Positions 1 through 8,600 of a stretch of 64,000 nt of DNA are shown piece by piece. The notes under the pieces are model-generated. The model did not search any database and was not told the origin of the DNA. It saw nothing but the letters and a program-made list of their open reading frames with translations. Both the position numbers and the translations under genes were made by a program. Origin of the DNA: Paenibacillus sp. FSL H7-0331 (lineage in GTDB: Bacteria; Bacillota; Bacilli; Paenibacillales; NBRC-103111). Every line of letters begins with the position of its first letter. The stretch's first letter is position 1. Location of the stretch: the NCBI RefSeq assembly GCF_001956045.1, contig NZ_MRTH01000002.1:310001-374000 (forward strand). The letters are read 5' to 3'.

Positions 1-201
1 GGATATTTTACACCCTCAGCTTACGAAAGCTTCATTCATACGGTACTCGGCCCGCAGGCCCGTATCGTGGTCAGCAGACACCTGCTTCAGGACGGTTATA
101 CGGAAGCGCTAAGTCCAAGAATCCGGATATTCAATGAGCAGCGCGAGCCTGTGAACCTGCCGGACAGCACATGTCTGATCGTTATACAAAAGCAAATGTA
201 G
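1..201 (+). CDS. C-terminal end of an unidentified protein (truncated by window edge)
   Basis: The frame is open from base 1 and stops at TAG 199-201, giving the last 66 residues (starting GYFTPSAYESF, ending LIVIQKQM). I do not recognise the family. The stop codon runs straight into the TAGGAGG ribosome site of the TerD gene 12 bases downstream, so the two are almost certainly cotranscribed. By position it is probably part of a tellurium-resistance/stress (Ter) operon, but that is inference from the neighbour only; the upstream sequence is needed to name it. Confidence 0.6.
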   Translation, partial: GYFTPSAYESFIHTVLGPQARIVVSRHLLQDGYTEALSPRIRIFNEQREPVNLPDSTCLIVIQKQM

Positions 202-213
202 TAGGAGGTTTCC

Positions 214-1479
214 ATGCATATTCAAAAGGGACAAAAGGTAGATATCAATCAGGACAATCATTTATCCAGTGTGATGATTGGTTTGGGTTGGGAGCATTCG
301 AATCCGGCTATGGACATAGATGGAGCTGCGTTTTTGCTATCTGCGGCCGGAGTTTGTGAGCAGGATGACAACCTTATTTTTTATGGGAATCCGAGCAGTA
401 AGGATGGAGCAATTACCCATACACAATCAAGTCAAGGGGATAAGGAGCAAATTTCGATAGCCTTTAACCGGTTACCCCAAGATATTCAGAAGATTGCCAT
501 TACGCTGACGATCTATGAGGGTGAAAAGCTTAGCCAGCATTTTAACCAGGTTTCGCGAATCTACATTCGGTTTCAGGACCCGTTAAATCATAAGGAGCTG
601 TTCAGGTTCGAATTTGGCAGTGAGCTCAAGCTGGAAACAGCGATAGTTGTAGGAGAACTTTATCTGCATAAGGGTAAGTGGAAGTTTAATGCTATCGGGA
701 GTGGGTTTAATGGTGGCTTATCGGCGTTATGCAGCAATTATGGAATCAAGGTGATTGAGGAAGCAGACAATGAGCCACAGCAGGCAGACACATTAGCCAA
801 GCCTGTTGGTGAAGCACCAATAGTTCCAACAAAGCCTACTGTCGAGACGCCTGTTATTCCGACTAAACCTGTCTCGGAGACAATTGTTACTTCCAAGCCT
901 TCCGCAGCCCCAACTGCCAAGCCTTTTTTACTCGGAAAAATAGAGCTGAAGAAACAAGAGTCCGTTTCGATCGCAAAGACCTCCAAGGTTACAGCCCAGC
1001 TGAAGTGGGATAATCCGAAAAAGGATCTGGACTTGTACTGCTTTTATGTAACGAAAAAGGGTGAAGCGAATAAAATATATTACCGCCGGTTGGGCAGCTC
1101 CTCCAAGTCACCGTATATCGAGCTTGATAAGGATTCACGAACAGGAGGGATGGAAACCGTCACCATTCACAACACATCGGATCTGAGGTATGTACTTTTT
1201 GCGGCTTACAGCGCACTGTCCAATGGAATTGGCAGCTTTAAATCCATGAAGGCTCGTGCTGTGGTGGATAATCATGCCGGACAAACAGTGACTGCTCCTC
1301 TATTGCAAAATAACAGATTTGCCTACTGGGTTGCCATTGCACAAATTGATTTCAGCGATCAGGATGAGATGAGGATTAGCCATGTTGAAACGTACTCCAA
1401 GAGCGGTTCGGAGAATTCGCCGTTGCTCTACCCAGACGGGACTTTTAAAATGAATGTGGGTCCGATTGAATTTAAATAG
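214..1479 (+). CDS. TerD-family stress/tellurium resistance protein with a second C-terminal TerA/TerD-like domain
   Basis: This 421-residue protein opens with a typical TerD fold (residues 1 to about 185: MHIQKGQKVDI start, GLGWE, DIDGAAFLL, then a SIAFNRLP segment). A Pro/Thr/Lys-rich linker follows (about 190-245, with repeated TKP and SKP motifs), then a second beta-rich domain (about 250-421) beginning VTAQLKWDNPKKDLDLY, which resembles the extra domain of TerA-like proteins. TerD domains bind calcium and belong to membrane-associated stress systems that give tellurite and phage resistance. The usual TerD length is about 190 residues, so this is a two-domain version. The ATG at 214 follows AGGAGG with good spacing. 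No other ter gene is visible apart from the truncated upstream frame. Confidence 0.85.
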   Translation: MHIQKGQKVDINQDNHLSSVMIGLGWEHSNPAMDIDGAAFLLSAAGVCEQDDNLIFYGNPSSKDGAITHTQSSQGDKEQISIAFNRLPQDIQKIAITLTIYEGEKLSQHFNQVSRIYIRFQDPLNHKELFRFEFGSELKLETAIVVGELYLHKGKWKFNAIGSGFNGGLSALCSNYGIKVIEEADNEPQQADTLAKPVGEAPIVPTKPTVETPVIPTKPVSETIVTSKPSAAPTAKPFLLGKIELKKQESVSIAKTSKVTAQLKWDNPKKDLDLYCFYVTKKGEANKIYYRRLGSSSKSPYIELDKDSRTGGMETVTIHNTSDLRYVLFAAYSALSNGIGSFKSMKARAVVDNHAGQTVTAPLLQNNRFAYWVAIAQIDFSDQDEMRISHVETYSKSGSENSPLLYPDGTFKMNVGPIEFK

Positions 1480-1582
1480 CAAATGTTGCTTTGTCACCCG
1501 GAGTTGTGTAAGCTTTCTTAAGAACTTATTATGGTTAGGCTGAAATAGCTCTCCTACTAGGCTTAAGGAAGGAAGATTAACT

Positions 1583-2320
1583 TTGTCAACGAATCAGATG
1601 GAACAGTTCAAATTATTAAAAAATGAGATCACGCGATTTATGATGGCTTACAAATTTGCGTTGGATGCGTTCGATACGAAGCTGGAGATTTTAAAAGAGG
1701 AATTTCAATTTTTGCATGACTATAATCCCATTGAGCATACGAAATCCAGATTGAAATCTCCTGAAAGCATTATGAGAAAAATGTACAAAAAGGGCTTTGG
1801 CATTTCATTGCCCAGTATCAAAGACAATATTCGGGATATTGCAGGTATGCGGATAACCTGCTCATTCATTAACGATATATATCGAATCAGCGATATGCTG
1901 CAAAGTCAGAGTGATCTTACACTGCTTGAGGTGAAGGATTATATTCGCAATCCCAAGCCCAATGGGTATCGGAGCTTGCATTTGCTGATTGAAATCCCTG
2001 TATACATGTCTGATCGGCAGGAGCAAGTATGTGTTGAGGTGCAAATTCGGACGATTGCGATGGATTTCTGGGCGAGTCTGGAGCACAAGATTTTTTATAA
2101 ATACAATCAGGCCGTTCCGACACGGCTTCTTCAGGAATTGAAGACGGCAGCAGATTCTGCAACTGCGCTGGATTTGCAAATGGAGCGGCTGCATAAGGAA
2201 ATTACCGAGATCAAAGAGGATCAGGATCAAGGCTCTGAAGGGGAACTGAATCAGATTCGTGTCAGCAACCAGCAATTTCAGCTCCCGGAGGCACTGCTTC
2301 GTTTAATGGGCGGAGGTTAA
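1583..2320 (+). CDS. relP: Small alarmone synthetase, RelP/YwaC type
   Basis: This is a stand-alone RelA/SpoT nucleotidyltransferase domain of 245 residues that makes (p)ppGpp from ATP and GTP or GDP. Motifs seen are HTKSRLKSPESI, DIAGMRI, KDYIRNPKPNGYRSLH and the catalytic EVQIRTIAMDFWASLEHK. The matches FALDAFDTK near the N-terminus and NPIEHTKSR are closer to YwaC/RelP than to YjbM/RelQ. There is no hydrolase (HD), TGS or ACT domain, so it can only synthesise. The start is TTG at 1583, 7 nt after an AAGGAAGGAAG ribosome site. It is a single gene between the TerD protein and the NAD salvage operon; in Bacillus this class answers cell-envelope stress, which fits a neighbouring Ter protein. 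Confidence 0.92.
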   Translation: MSTNQMEQFKLLKNEITRFMMAYKFALDAFDTKLEILKEEFQFLHDYNPIEHTKSRLKSPESIMRKMYKKGFGISLPSIKDNIRDIAGMRITCSFINDIYRISDMLQSQSDLTLLEVKDYIRNPKPNGYRSLHLLIEIPVYMSDRQEQVCVEVQIRTIAMDFWASLEHKIFYKYNQAVPTRLLQELKTAADSATALDLQMERLHKEITEIKEDQDQGSEGELNQIRVSNQQFQLPEALLRLMGGG

Positions 2321-2332
2321 AGAAAAATCTGG

Positions 2333-2360
2333 TTGACAAATATTTTTAATATGTCATAAT
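2333..2360 (+). promoter_or_regulatory. Promoter of the NAD salvage operon
   Basis: TTGACA at 2333-2338 and CATAAT at 2355-2360, 16 nt apart, make a near-consensus sigma-A promoter. Transcription would begin near 2367, leaving a leader of about 140 nt before pncA. Confidence 0.7.
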
Positions 2361-2364
2361 GAAA

Positions 2365-2388
2365 GTATCAAAAAGAGATAGTTGATAC
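2365..2388. promoter_or_regulatory. Inverted repeat at the transcription start of the NAD operon
   Basis: GTATCAA (2365-2371) and TTGATAC (2382-2388) are a perfect 7-bp inverted repeat with a 10-nt spacer, located at the predicted start site. It could be a repressor operator (no regulator gene is adjacent) or a 5-prime stem-loop in the mRNA. Confidence 0.5.
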
Positions 2389-2412
2389 CTTGTTTATTGG
2401 TTTACTCATAAC

Positions 2413-2449
2413 CCGCATATAGCCTCTTAGCTGCTGCGGATTTCTTTTT
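2413..2449 (+). terminator. Hairpin plus T-run in the pncA leader (candidate attenuator)
   Basis: CCGCA (2413-2417) pairs with TGCGG (2435-2439), with an inner AGC/GCT pair (2421-2423 and 2430-2432), and is followed by ATTTCTTTTT. This has the shape of an intrinsic terminator placed between the promoter at 2333 and the first gene, so read-through could be regulated. A 12-nt direct repeat ATGTCATAATGA sits on either side of it (2351-2362 and 2461-2472). Confidence 0.5.
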
Positions 2450-2508
2450 ACAATCCGATAATGTCATAATGATATTATTGAGACTGTGCTCGTGGAAGGA
2501 TGGTTACG

Positions 2509-3042
2509 ATGAAAGCACTTATTGTCATTGATTACACGGTTGATTTTGTTGTTGGGAAGCTGCCTTGCGGTGAGCCGGGAATCGAGATTGAACAGCGGAT
2601 TGCCGAGCTTACGGACACTTTTGTCAATTACAATGATTTTGTCGTTATGGCAGTCGATCTGCATGATGAGCTTGACGTCTATCACCCGGAGCACCAACTG
2701 TTCCCACCTCATAATATTAGGGGTACGGAAGGAAGGGCATTATATGGTAAACTGGATGAAGTATTTCAAACCCATCGTGACCAGATCTACTGGATGGACA
2801 AAACCCGGTACAGCGCATTTGCCGGAACGGACCTGGAGCTTCAACTGCGGGCAAGGGACATTAAAGAGCTTCACCTGATTGGGGTCTGCACGGATATTTG
2901 TGTGCTGCATACGGCTGTGGATGCTTACAATCGAGGCTTTGAACTTGTTGTGCACCGCGATGCGGTTGCGAGCTTTAATCCGGCAGGACATGAGTGGGCG
3001 CTGGGGCATTTTCAACATACGCTTGGAGCAACTATTTTATAA
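2509..3042 (+). CDS. pncA: Nicotinamidase
   Basis: This cytosolic enzyme hydrolyses nicotinamide to nicotinate and ammonia, the first step of NAD salvage. The isochorismatase-fold catalytic triad is visible: Asp8 in IDYTVDF, Lys98 in MDKTRYSAF and Cys131 in VCTDICVLHT. The metal-site context AVDLHDELDVYHPEH is also present. It matches Bacillus PncA along its whole length. An ATG at 2500 has the GGAAGG site touching it with no spacing, whereas ATG 2509 lies 9 nt after GGAAGG and gives the standard MKALIVIDY start, so I chose 2509 (177 residues). It is first in an operon with nadE (18 nt later, counted to the chosen TTG) and pncB. Confidence 0.95.
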   Translation: MKALIVIDYTVDFVVGKLPCGEPGIEIEQRIAELTDTFVNYNDFVVMAVDLHDELDVYHPEHQLFPPHNIRGTEGRALYGKLDEVFQTHRDQIYWMDKTRYSAFAGTDLELQLRARDIKELHLIGVCTDICVLHTAVDAYNRGFELVVHRDAVASFNPAGHEWALGHFQHTLGATIL

Positions 3043-3060
3043 TATAGGGGGATGAAGATA

Positions 3061-3921
3061 TTGACCAAACCAACTGTACAACAACACATTCAAGAAGTGC
3101 TGCATGTTCTTCCCAGGATTGATGCTGACCAGGAAATTCGCCGCAGGGTCGATTTTTTGAAAAGCTATTTGCTGTCCACCAAGGCGGAGGGTTATGTTCT
3201 CGGTATTTCAGGAGGGCAGGATTCGACACTTACGGGCAAGCTAGCGCAAATCGCTGTAGATGAGCTGAATCAAGAGATGACCGATCCTACTGGTATTGCC
3301 GGAGAAGGCTATCGATTCATTACAGTCAGATTGCCTTATGGCGTGCAGCAGGATGAGGCGGATGCACAGATGGCCTTATCCTTCATTCAACCCTCGAAAA
3401 ACATTACTGTCAATATACAACCTGCTGTGGATGCATCAGCAGCCCAGTTTGAGCAAGCGACAGGTGAGAAGCTGAGCGATTTTCTGAAGGGAAATATTAA
3501 AGCCAGAGAACGGATGAAGGTGCAGTATGATCTGGCTGCCCACTACCGGATGCTGGTACTTGGAACCGATCATGCGGCAGAGGCCGTCAGCGGTTTTTTT
3601 ACCAAACATGGTGATGGTGCCTGCGATGCAGCCCCTATATTTGGCTTAAATAAGCGTCAGGGTAAGGAACTGCTCAAGCATTTGGGATGTCCGGAGCTGC
3701 TCTATTTGAAGAAGCCGACGGCGGACCTTGAGGATTTGAAGCCGGGTCTGCCGGATGAAGTTGCCCTTGGTGTAACCTATGAGGAAATCGATACGTATCT
3801 GGAAGGCGGGGTGCTGTCCGATGCCGCCAAGGATATTATTGAACGACGCTATCAAAGGACCGAGCACAAGCGCAATGCCGCTGTCACTGTGTACGATGAG
3901 TGGTGGAAGGAGAGGTTGTAA
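3061..3921 (+). CDS. nadE: Ammonia-dependent NAD synthetase
   Basis: This enzyme converts nicotinate adenine dinucleotide to NAD with ATP and ammonia. The N-type ATP pyrophosphatase P-loop SGGQDST is present, as are LPYGVQQDE, GNIKARERM, LGTDHAAEAVSGFFTKHGDG and the C-terminal EHKRNAAVTVYDEWW. There is no glutaminase domain. The start is ambiguous: ATG 3052 is only 0-1 nt from AGGGGG, while TTG 3061 lies 9 nt from it and gives MTKPTVQQHIQEVL; I prefer 3061. Its TAA is immediately followed by the pncB ATG. NadE is the last step of NAD synthesis, so the operon supplies both ends of the salvage route; the nicotinate mononucleotide adenylyltransferase step (NadD) is not encoded here. Confidence 0.93.
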   Translation: MTKPTVQQHIQEVLHVLPRIDADQEIRRRVDFLKSYLLSTKAEGYVLGISGGQDSTLTGKLAQIAVDELNQEMTDPTGIAGEGYRFITVRLPYGVQQDEADAQMALSFIQPSKNITVNIQPAVDASAAQFEQATGEKLSDFLKGNIKARERMKVQYDLAAHYRMLVLGTDHAAEAVSGFFTKHGDGACDAAPIFGLNKRQGKELLKHLGCPELLYLKKPTADLEDLKPGLPDEVALGVTYEEIDTYLEGGVLSDAAKDIIERRYQRTEHKRNAAVTVYDEWWKERL

Positions 3922-5376
3922 ATGTCGTATGATAACTTGACGCTGCACACGGATAAATATCAGATTAATATGATGTATGCGCATTGGAAGAACGGAACGG
4001 ATTCCCATCAAGCGGTTTTCGAGGCTTTTTTCCGTAAGCTGCCTTTTGGTAATGGATATGCTGTATTTGCCGGACTCGAGCGAATTATTAACTATATAAA
4101 CCATTTGCAATTTGATGAGGATACGATCCGTTATTTACAAGAGCAGGAGGAAGAATATGATCCGGCTTTCCTCGAAAAGCTGCGCGGCTTCCGCTTTACA
4201 GGCAATATTAGCGCAGTTCCTGAAGGAACGATTGTGTTCGCTAACGAGCCGCTGATCCGTGTGGAAGGGAAAATATTTGAAGCACAACTTGTCGAGACGG
4301 CGCTGTTGAATTTTATGAACTTCCAAACCTTGATTGCGACCAAGGCTTCGCGGATTCGTCAGGTTGCCCCCGAGGATACGTTAATGGAGTTCGGGACTCG
4401 CAGAGCTCAAGAAGCAGATGCTGCCATATGGGGAGCACGGGCTGCTTACATTGCCGGCTTCGATGCGACCTCGAATATGCGGGCAGGGATGCTGTTCGGG
4501 ATTCCTTCCAAAGGTACGCATGCTCATGCGTGGGTACAGGACCATGATACGGAGGAAGAGGCTTTTCGCCATTATGCCGCTGCGCTGCCAAATCAGGTGA
4601 CGCTGCTTGTGGATACGTACGATACGTTGAGATATGGGGTTCCCAATGCGATCAAGGTTGCCAAATGGATGGAGCAGCAAGGAAAAAGGATGTCTGCGAT
4701 TCGGCTGGACAGCGGAGATTTGGCGTACCTCTCGAAGACGGCAAGGACGATGTTCGATGAAGCGGGCTTGCCTTACGTAAAGATTGTGGCTTCGAACGAT
4801 CTTGATGAGAACATCATATTCAATCTGAAGGCTCAGGGAGCCCGGATAGATAGCTGGGGGGTAGGTACACAGCTGATTACGGCTGCTGATCAACCATCTC
4901 TGGGAGGTGTGTACAAGCTCGTTGCGCGTGAAAAAGCGGGTGCTTTCGTCCCTGTGATCAAAATTTCGGGAAATCCCGAGAAGGTATCCACTCCTGGCAT
5001 CAAGGAAGCCTATCGGCTTATAAGCAAGCAAACCGGTAAAGCAGAAGCCGATTGTGTGACTCTTATTGGGGAAACGGAAGTATTACAGGGTAAGAGACTG
5101 AAGCTGTACGACAAGCTGCATCCTTATTTATTCAAATATGTTGACAATTATGACGCGGTTCAACTGCTCAAGCCGATTTTTCAAGCTGGCAAACAGGTAT
5201 ATGAGCTTCCTGAACTGGAGCAAATTCGCGAATACCACCGTCAGCAGCTTACCCAGTTCTGGCCGGAATATTTGCGGAAGCTCAATCCAGAGGTGTATCT
5301 GGTTGACCTAAGCGCCAAGGCATGGCAGCAGAAGATGGATCTTATCCACGATTATACGAGTGCCAAATTGGAATAA
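3922..5376 (+). CDS. pncB: Nicotinate phosphoribosyltransferase
   Basis: This 484-residue enzyme joins nicotinate to PRPP, using ATP, to make nicotinate mononucleotide. Family hallmarks are the N-terminal TDKYQINMMYAHW, FEAFFRKLPFGNGYAVFAGL, the phosphoribosyl-binding region EFGTRRAQ, KGTHAHAWV, and IRLDSGDLAYLSK with IVASNDLDE. The length matches the long Bacillus-type PncB. The ATG abuts the nadE stop, with AAGGAGAGG inside the end of nadE, which indicates translational coupling. A good terminator follows at 5439-5468, so pncA-nadE-pncB is a complete transcription unit. Confidence 0.95.
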   Translation: MSYDNLTLHTDKYQINMMYAHWKNGTDSHQAVFEAFFRKLPFGNGYAVFAGLERIINYINHLQFDEDTIRYLQEQEEEYDPAFLEKLRGFRFTGNISAVPEGTIVFANEPLIRVEGKIFEAQLVETALLNFMNFQTLIATKASRIRQVAPEDTLMEFGTRRAQEADAAIWGARAAYIAGFDATSNMRAGMLFGIPSKGTHAHAWVQDHDTEEEAFRHYAAALPNQVTLLVDTYDTLRYGVPNAIKVAKWMEQQGKRMSAIRLDSGDLAYLSKTARTMFDEAGLPYVKIVASNDLDENIIFNLKAQGARIDSWGVGTQLITAADQPSLGGVYKLVAREKAGAFVPVIKISGNPEKVSTPGIKEAYRLISKQTGKAEADCVTLIGETEVLQGKRLKLYDKLHPYLFKYVDNYDAVQLLKPIFQAGKQVYELPELEQIREYHRQQLTQFWPEYLRKLNPEVYLVDLSAKAWQQKMDLIHDYTSAKLE

Positions 5377-5438
5377 AGCTATGAATTCTTGCTGTAGGTC
5401 TATCGATCCAAGACTGATAATTACACCAATTGTTGCTT

Positions 5439-5468
5439 AAAAAAGGGGCCGAAATGGGCTTCTTTTTT
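5439..5468 (+). terminator. Rho-independent terminator of pncA-nadE-pncB
   Basis: An AAAAAAGGGGCC arm pairs with GGGCTTCTTTTTT (two G-U pairs) around a short loop, and the 3-prime arm ends in a run of T. Confidence 0.75.
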
Positions 5469-5504
5469 ATTGTGTCATTTTACACATTTAAGGACCTAGG
5501 GAGT

Positions 5505-5533
5505 TTGTAACTATGGGTAAAAATGTGTAGAAT
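5505..5533 (+). promoter_or_regulatory. Probable promoter of the hybrid kinase gene
   Basis: TTGTAA (5505-5510) and TAGAAT (5528-5533) are 17 nt apart. The predicted start lies about 115 nt before the ATG at 5653. A small inverted repeat TGTGT/ACACA lies upstream (5471-5486). Confidence 0.4.
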
Positions 5534-5652
5534 ATAGGGTATTAGTGTCTTTATTTCCTCTACTATTGTGCCTAGAACTTACACATTGGATCAAGCTGAA
5601 AAAGGAACTCATTTACCTGATTATAAATTTATGGATAGAAAGGACCTTGACA

Positions 5653-8600
5653 ATGCCGGAGCAGGAATGGAATGGAGAATCGGTCAAAGATGTATTGGAT
5701 ACTGGAGAGCTTCTTAATGCGTTAATGGCACTGAAAAAAGGTAACTTTTCTTATCGATTGCCTTATGATCACACAGGTGTTGCAGGCAAGATTGCTGATA
5801 CATTCAACGAGATCATGGATATGCAGGAAAACCTTGTGACCGAGGTTCAGACCGTGGCTAAGGTTGTAGGTAAGGAAGGGCAGCTCTCCCGAAGATTCTC
5901 ACACAAAAATACGGGCGGCTCATGGGACACCGTAGTCGAATCGCTTAATGGTCTCGTCATTGACTTGATTCAGCCGACCAGTGAGATGGTGCGTGTTATA
6001 AACGCGGTAGCCCAGGGAGACTTGTCGCAAAAGGTCGAGCTAGAGTTCGAAGGACGCGCACTGACAGGGGAATTTCAAAGAACGGCAACCAACATTAATA
6101 TGATGGTGAATCAGCTCAGCACCTTTGCCTCGGAAGTCACACGGGTAGCGCGCGAGGTAGGTACAGATGGCAAGCTGGGTGGTCAGGCGGATGTTAAAGG
6201 TGTATCGGGCACTTGGAAGGATCTTACCGACGGGGTTAACAATATGGCTAGCAATTTAACGGATCAGGTGCGTAATATAGCTGCAGTGACCACGGCGGTT
6301 GCGAATGGTGACTTATCCAAGCAAATTACCGTTAATGCCAAAGGCGAGATCATGGAGCTCAAAAATACGATCAATACGATGGTGGATCAGCTGTCGACTT
6401 TTTCTTCCGAGGTTACACGGGTTGCCCGTGAGGTAGGTACGGAAGGAAAGCTGGGCGGACAAGCAGATGTTAAGGGTGTATCCGGCACGTGGAGAGATTT
6501 AACGGAAAGCGTTAACTATATGGCCTCCAACTTGACGAATCAGGTGCGTAATATCGCAGTTGTTACCACCGCGGTTGCCAATGGAGATCTATCCAAAAAA
6601 ATAACAGCAGATGTACAGGGTGAAATCCTTGAGCTGAAAAATACAATCAATACGATGGTAGACCAGTTGTCTACATTTGCTTCCGAGGTAACCCGGATGG
6701 CCCGTGAGGTAGGAACGGAAGGGATACTGGGTGGACAGGCAGAGGTAAGCGGCGTTGACGGTACGTGGCGTGATTTGACGGAAAGCGTTAACTACATGGC
6801 CAGCAATTTAACGAATCAGGTGCGGAACATTGCAGAAGTGACCACAGCGGTTGCGAAGGGCGATTTGTCAAAAACGATAACTGTAGATGCCAAGGGTGAA
6901 ATCCTGCAGCTGAAAAGCACGATTAATACGATGGTCGATCAGCTCAGTAACTTTGCCTCTGAGGTAACTCGGGTAGCGCGTGAGGTGTCCACGGAAGGGA
7001 AGCTGGGAGGACAAGCAGATGTTAAGGACGTATCGGGCACATGGAAGGATTTAACCGACAACGTTAACTTCATGGCGGGTACATTGACCGATCAGGTACG
7101 GAACATAGCGGAAGTTACGACAGCGGTTGCAAAAGGTGATCTGTCGAAGCAAATTACCGTTAATGCGCGCGGCGAGATTTTGGAACTGAAAAACACAATC
7201 AATACGATGGTGGAGCAGCTCTCGACGTTTGCCTCTGAGGTAACTCGTGTAGCGCGTGAGGTGTCGACGGAAGGGAAGCTTGGCGGACAGGCCGACGTTA
7301 AGGACGTATCGGGTACCTGGAAGGATTTAACGGACAACGTTAACTTCATGGCGGGTACATTGACCGACCAGGTGCGTAACATAGCGGAAGTCACAACGGC
7401 AGTAGCGAAGGGTGATCTATCCAAGCAGATTACCGTTAATGCGCGCGGTGAAATTTTGGAATTGAAAAACACGATCAATACGATGGTGGAGCAGCTCTCG
7501 ACGTTTGCCTCCGAGGTTACGCGTGTAGCCCGTGAGGTGGGGACGCTTGGGATGTTGGGTGGACAAGCTCAGGTTACAGGTGTTGCCGGTACATGGCGCG
7601 ATCTGACAGAAAGCGTTAACTACATGGCGTCCAATTTGACGAATCAGGTGCGGAATATCGCAGTCGTCACCACAGCAGTAGCGAACGGCGACCTGTCGAA
7701 GAAAATTACGGCAGACGTTCAGGGGGAAATCCTTGAGTTGAAAAACACAATCAATACGATGGTGGATCAGCTCTCAACGTTTGCTTCCGAGGTTACGCGT
7801 GTAGCCCGTGAGGTAGGTACGGAAGGGAAGCTGGGCAGTCAGGCGCAGGTTAAAGGCGTAGGCGGCACCTGGAAGGACTTAACGGACACCGTTAACTACA
7901 TGGCGAGCAACCTGACCATTCAGATGCGCAATATTGCCGGAGTGACGACAGCAGTTGCCAATGGCGATCTTTCCAAAAAAATTACCGTAGATGTTAAAGG
8001 TGAACTGCTTGAACTGAAAAACACAATCAATACGATGGTGGATCAGCTGAATTCATTTGCCTCCGAGGTTACTCGTGTGGCCCGTGAGGTAGGTACGGAC
8101 GGCAAGCTTGGCGGTCAATCCCAGGTGCGTGGCGTAGGCGGGATCTGGAAGGACTTGACGGATAACGTTAATATTATGGCGACGAACTTAACCGATCAGG
8201 TGCGGGGAATCGCGAAGGTCGTAACCGCCGTTGCCAATGGTAATATGAAGCAGAAGCTGACAGTGGAAGCCAAAGGTGAAATCGCAGAATTGACGGATAC
8301 GATCAATAATATGATCGATACGCTCGCTACCTTTGCCGACCAGGTTACGACGGTTGCTCGTGAGGTAGGCGCGGAAGGTAAACTGGGTGGGCAAGCGAAC
8401 GTTCCGGGTGCCGCGGGAACCTGGCGTGATTTAACGGACAACGTTAACTATATGGCGAGTACGCTGACCACACAGGTTCGAGCGATCACTAACGTGGCGA
8501 CGGCCGTTACTAAGGGGGATTTGTCCAGAACCATTGATGTCGCTACAGCCGGTGAATTAGCAACGCTGAAAGATAACATGAATGAAATGATTCGCAATCT

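Noticed and set aside
2333..2508. Known NAD riboswitch upstream of pncA
   Set aside because: I could not match conserved motifs of NAD-I or NAD-II by eye; kept only as an unclassified structured leader.
4381..5031. Long open frame on the minus strand opposite pncB
   Set aside because: It is a shadow of a well-conserved coding gene, has no ribosome site and its product shows no recognisable fold.
5545..5652. GTG at 5545 extending the hybrid kinase by 36 residues
   Set aside because: No ribosome site precedes it, the added residues are not family-like, and ATG 5653 has GAAAGGA at proper spacing.
6100..8583. Tandem 276-bp repeats as a mobile or CRISPR-like array
   Set aside because: They are in-frame protein repeats of HAMP-like domains within one gene, without spacers.
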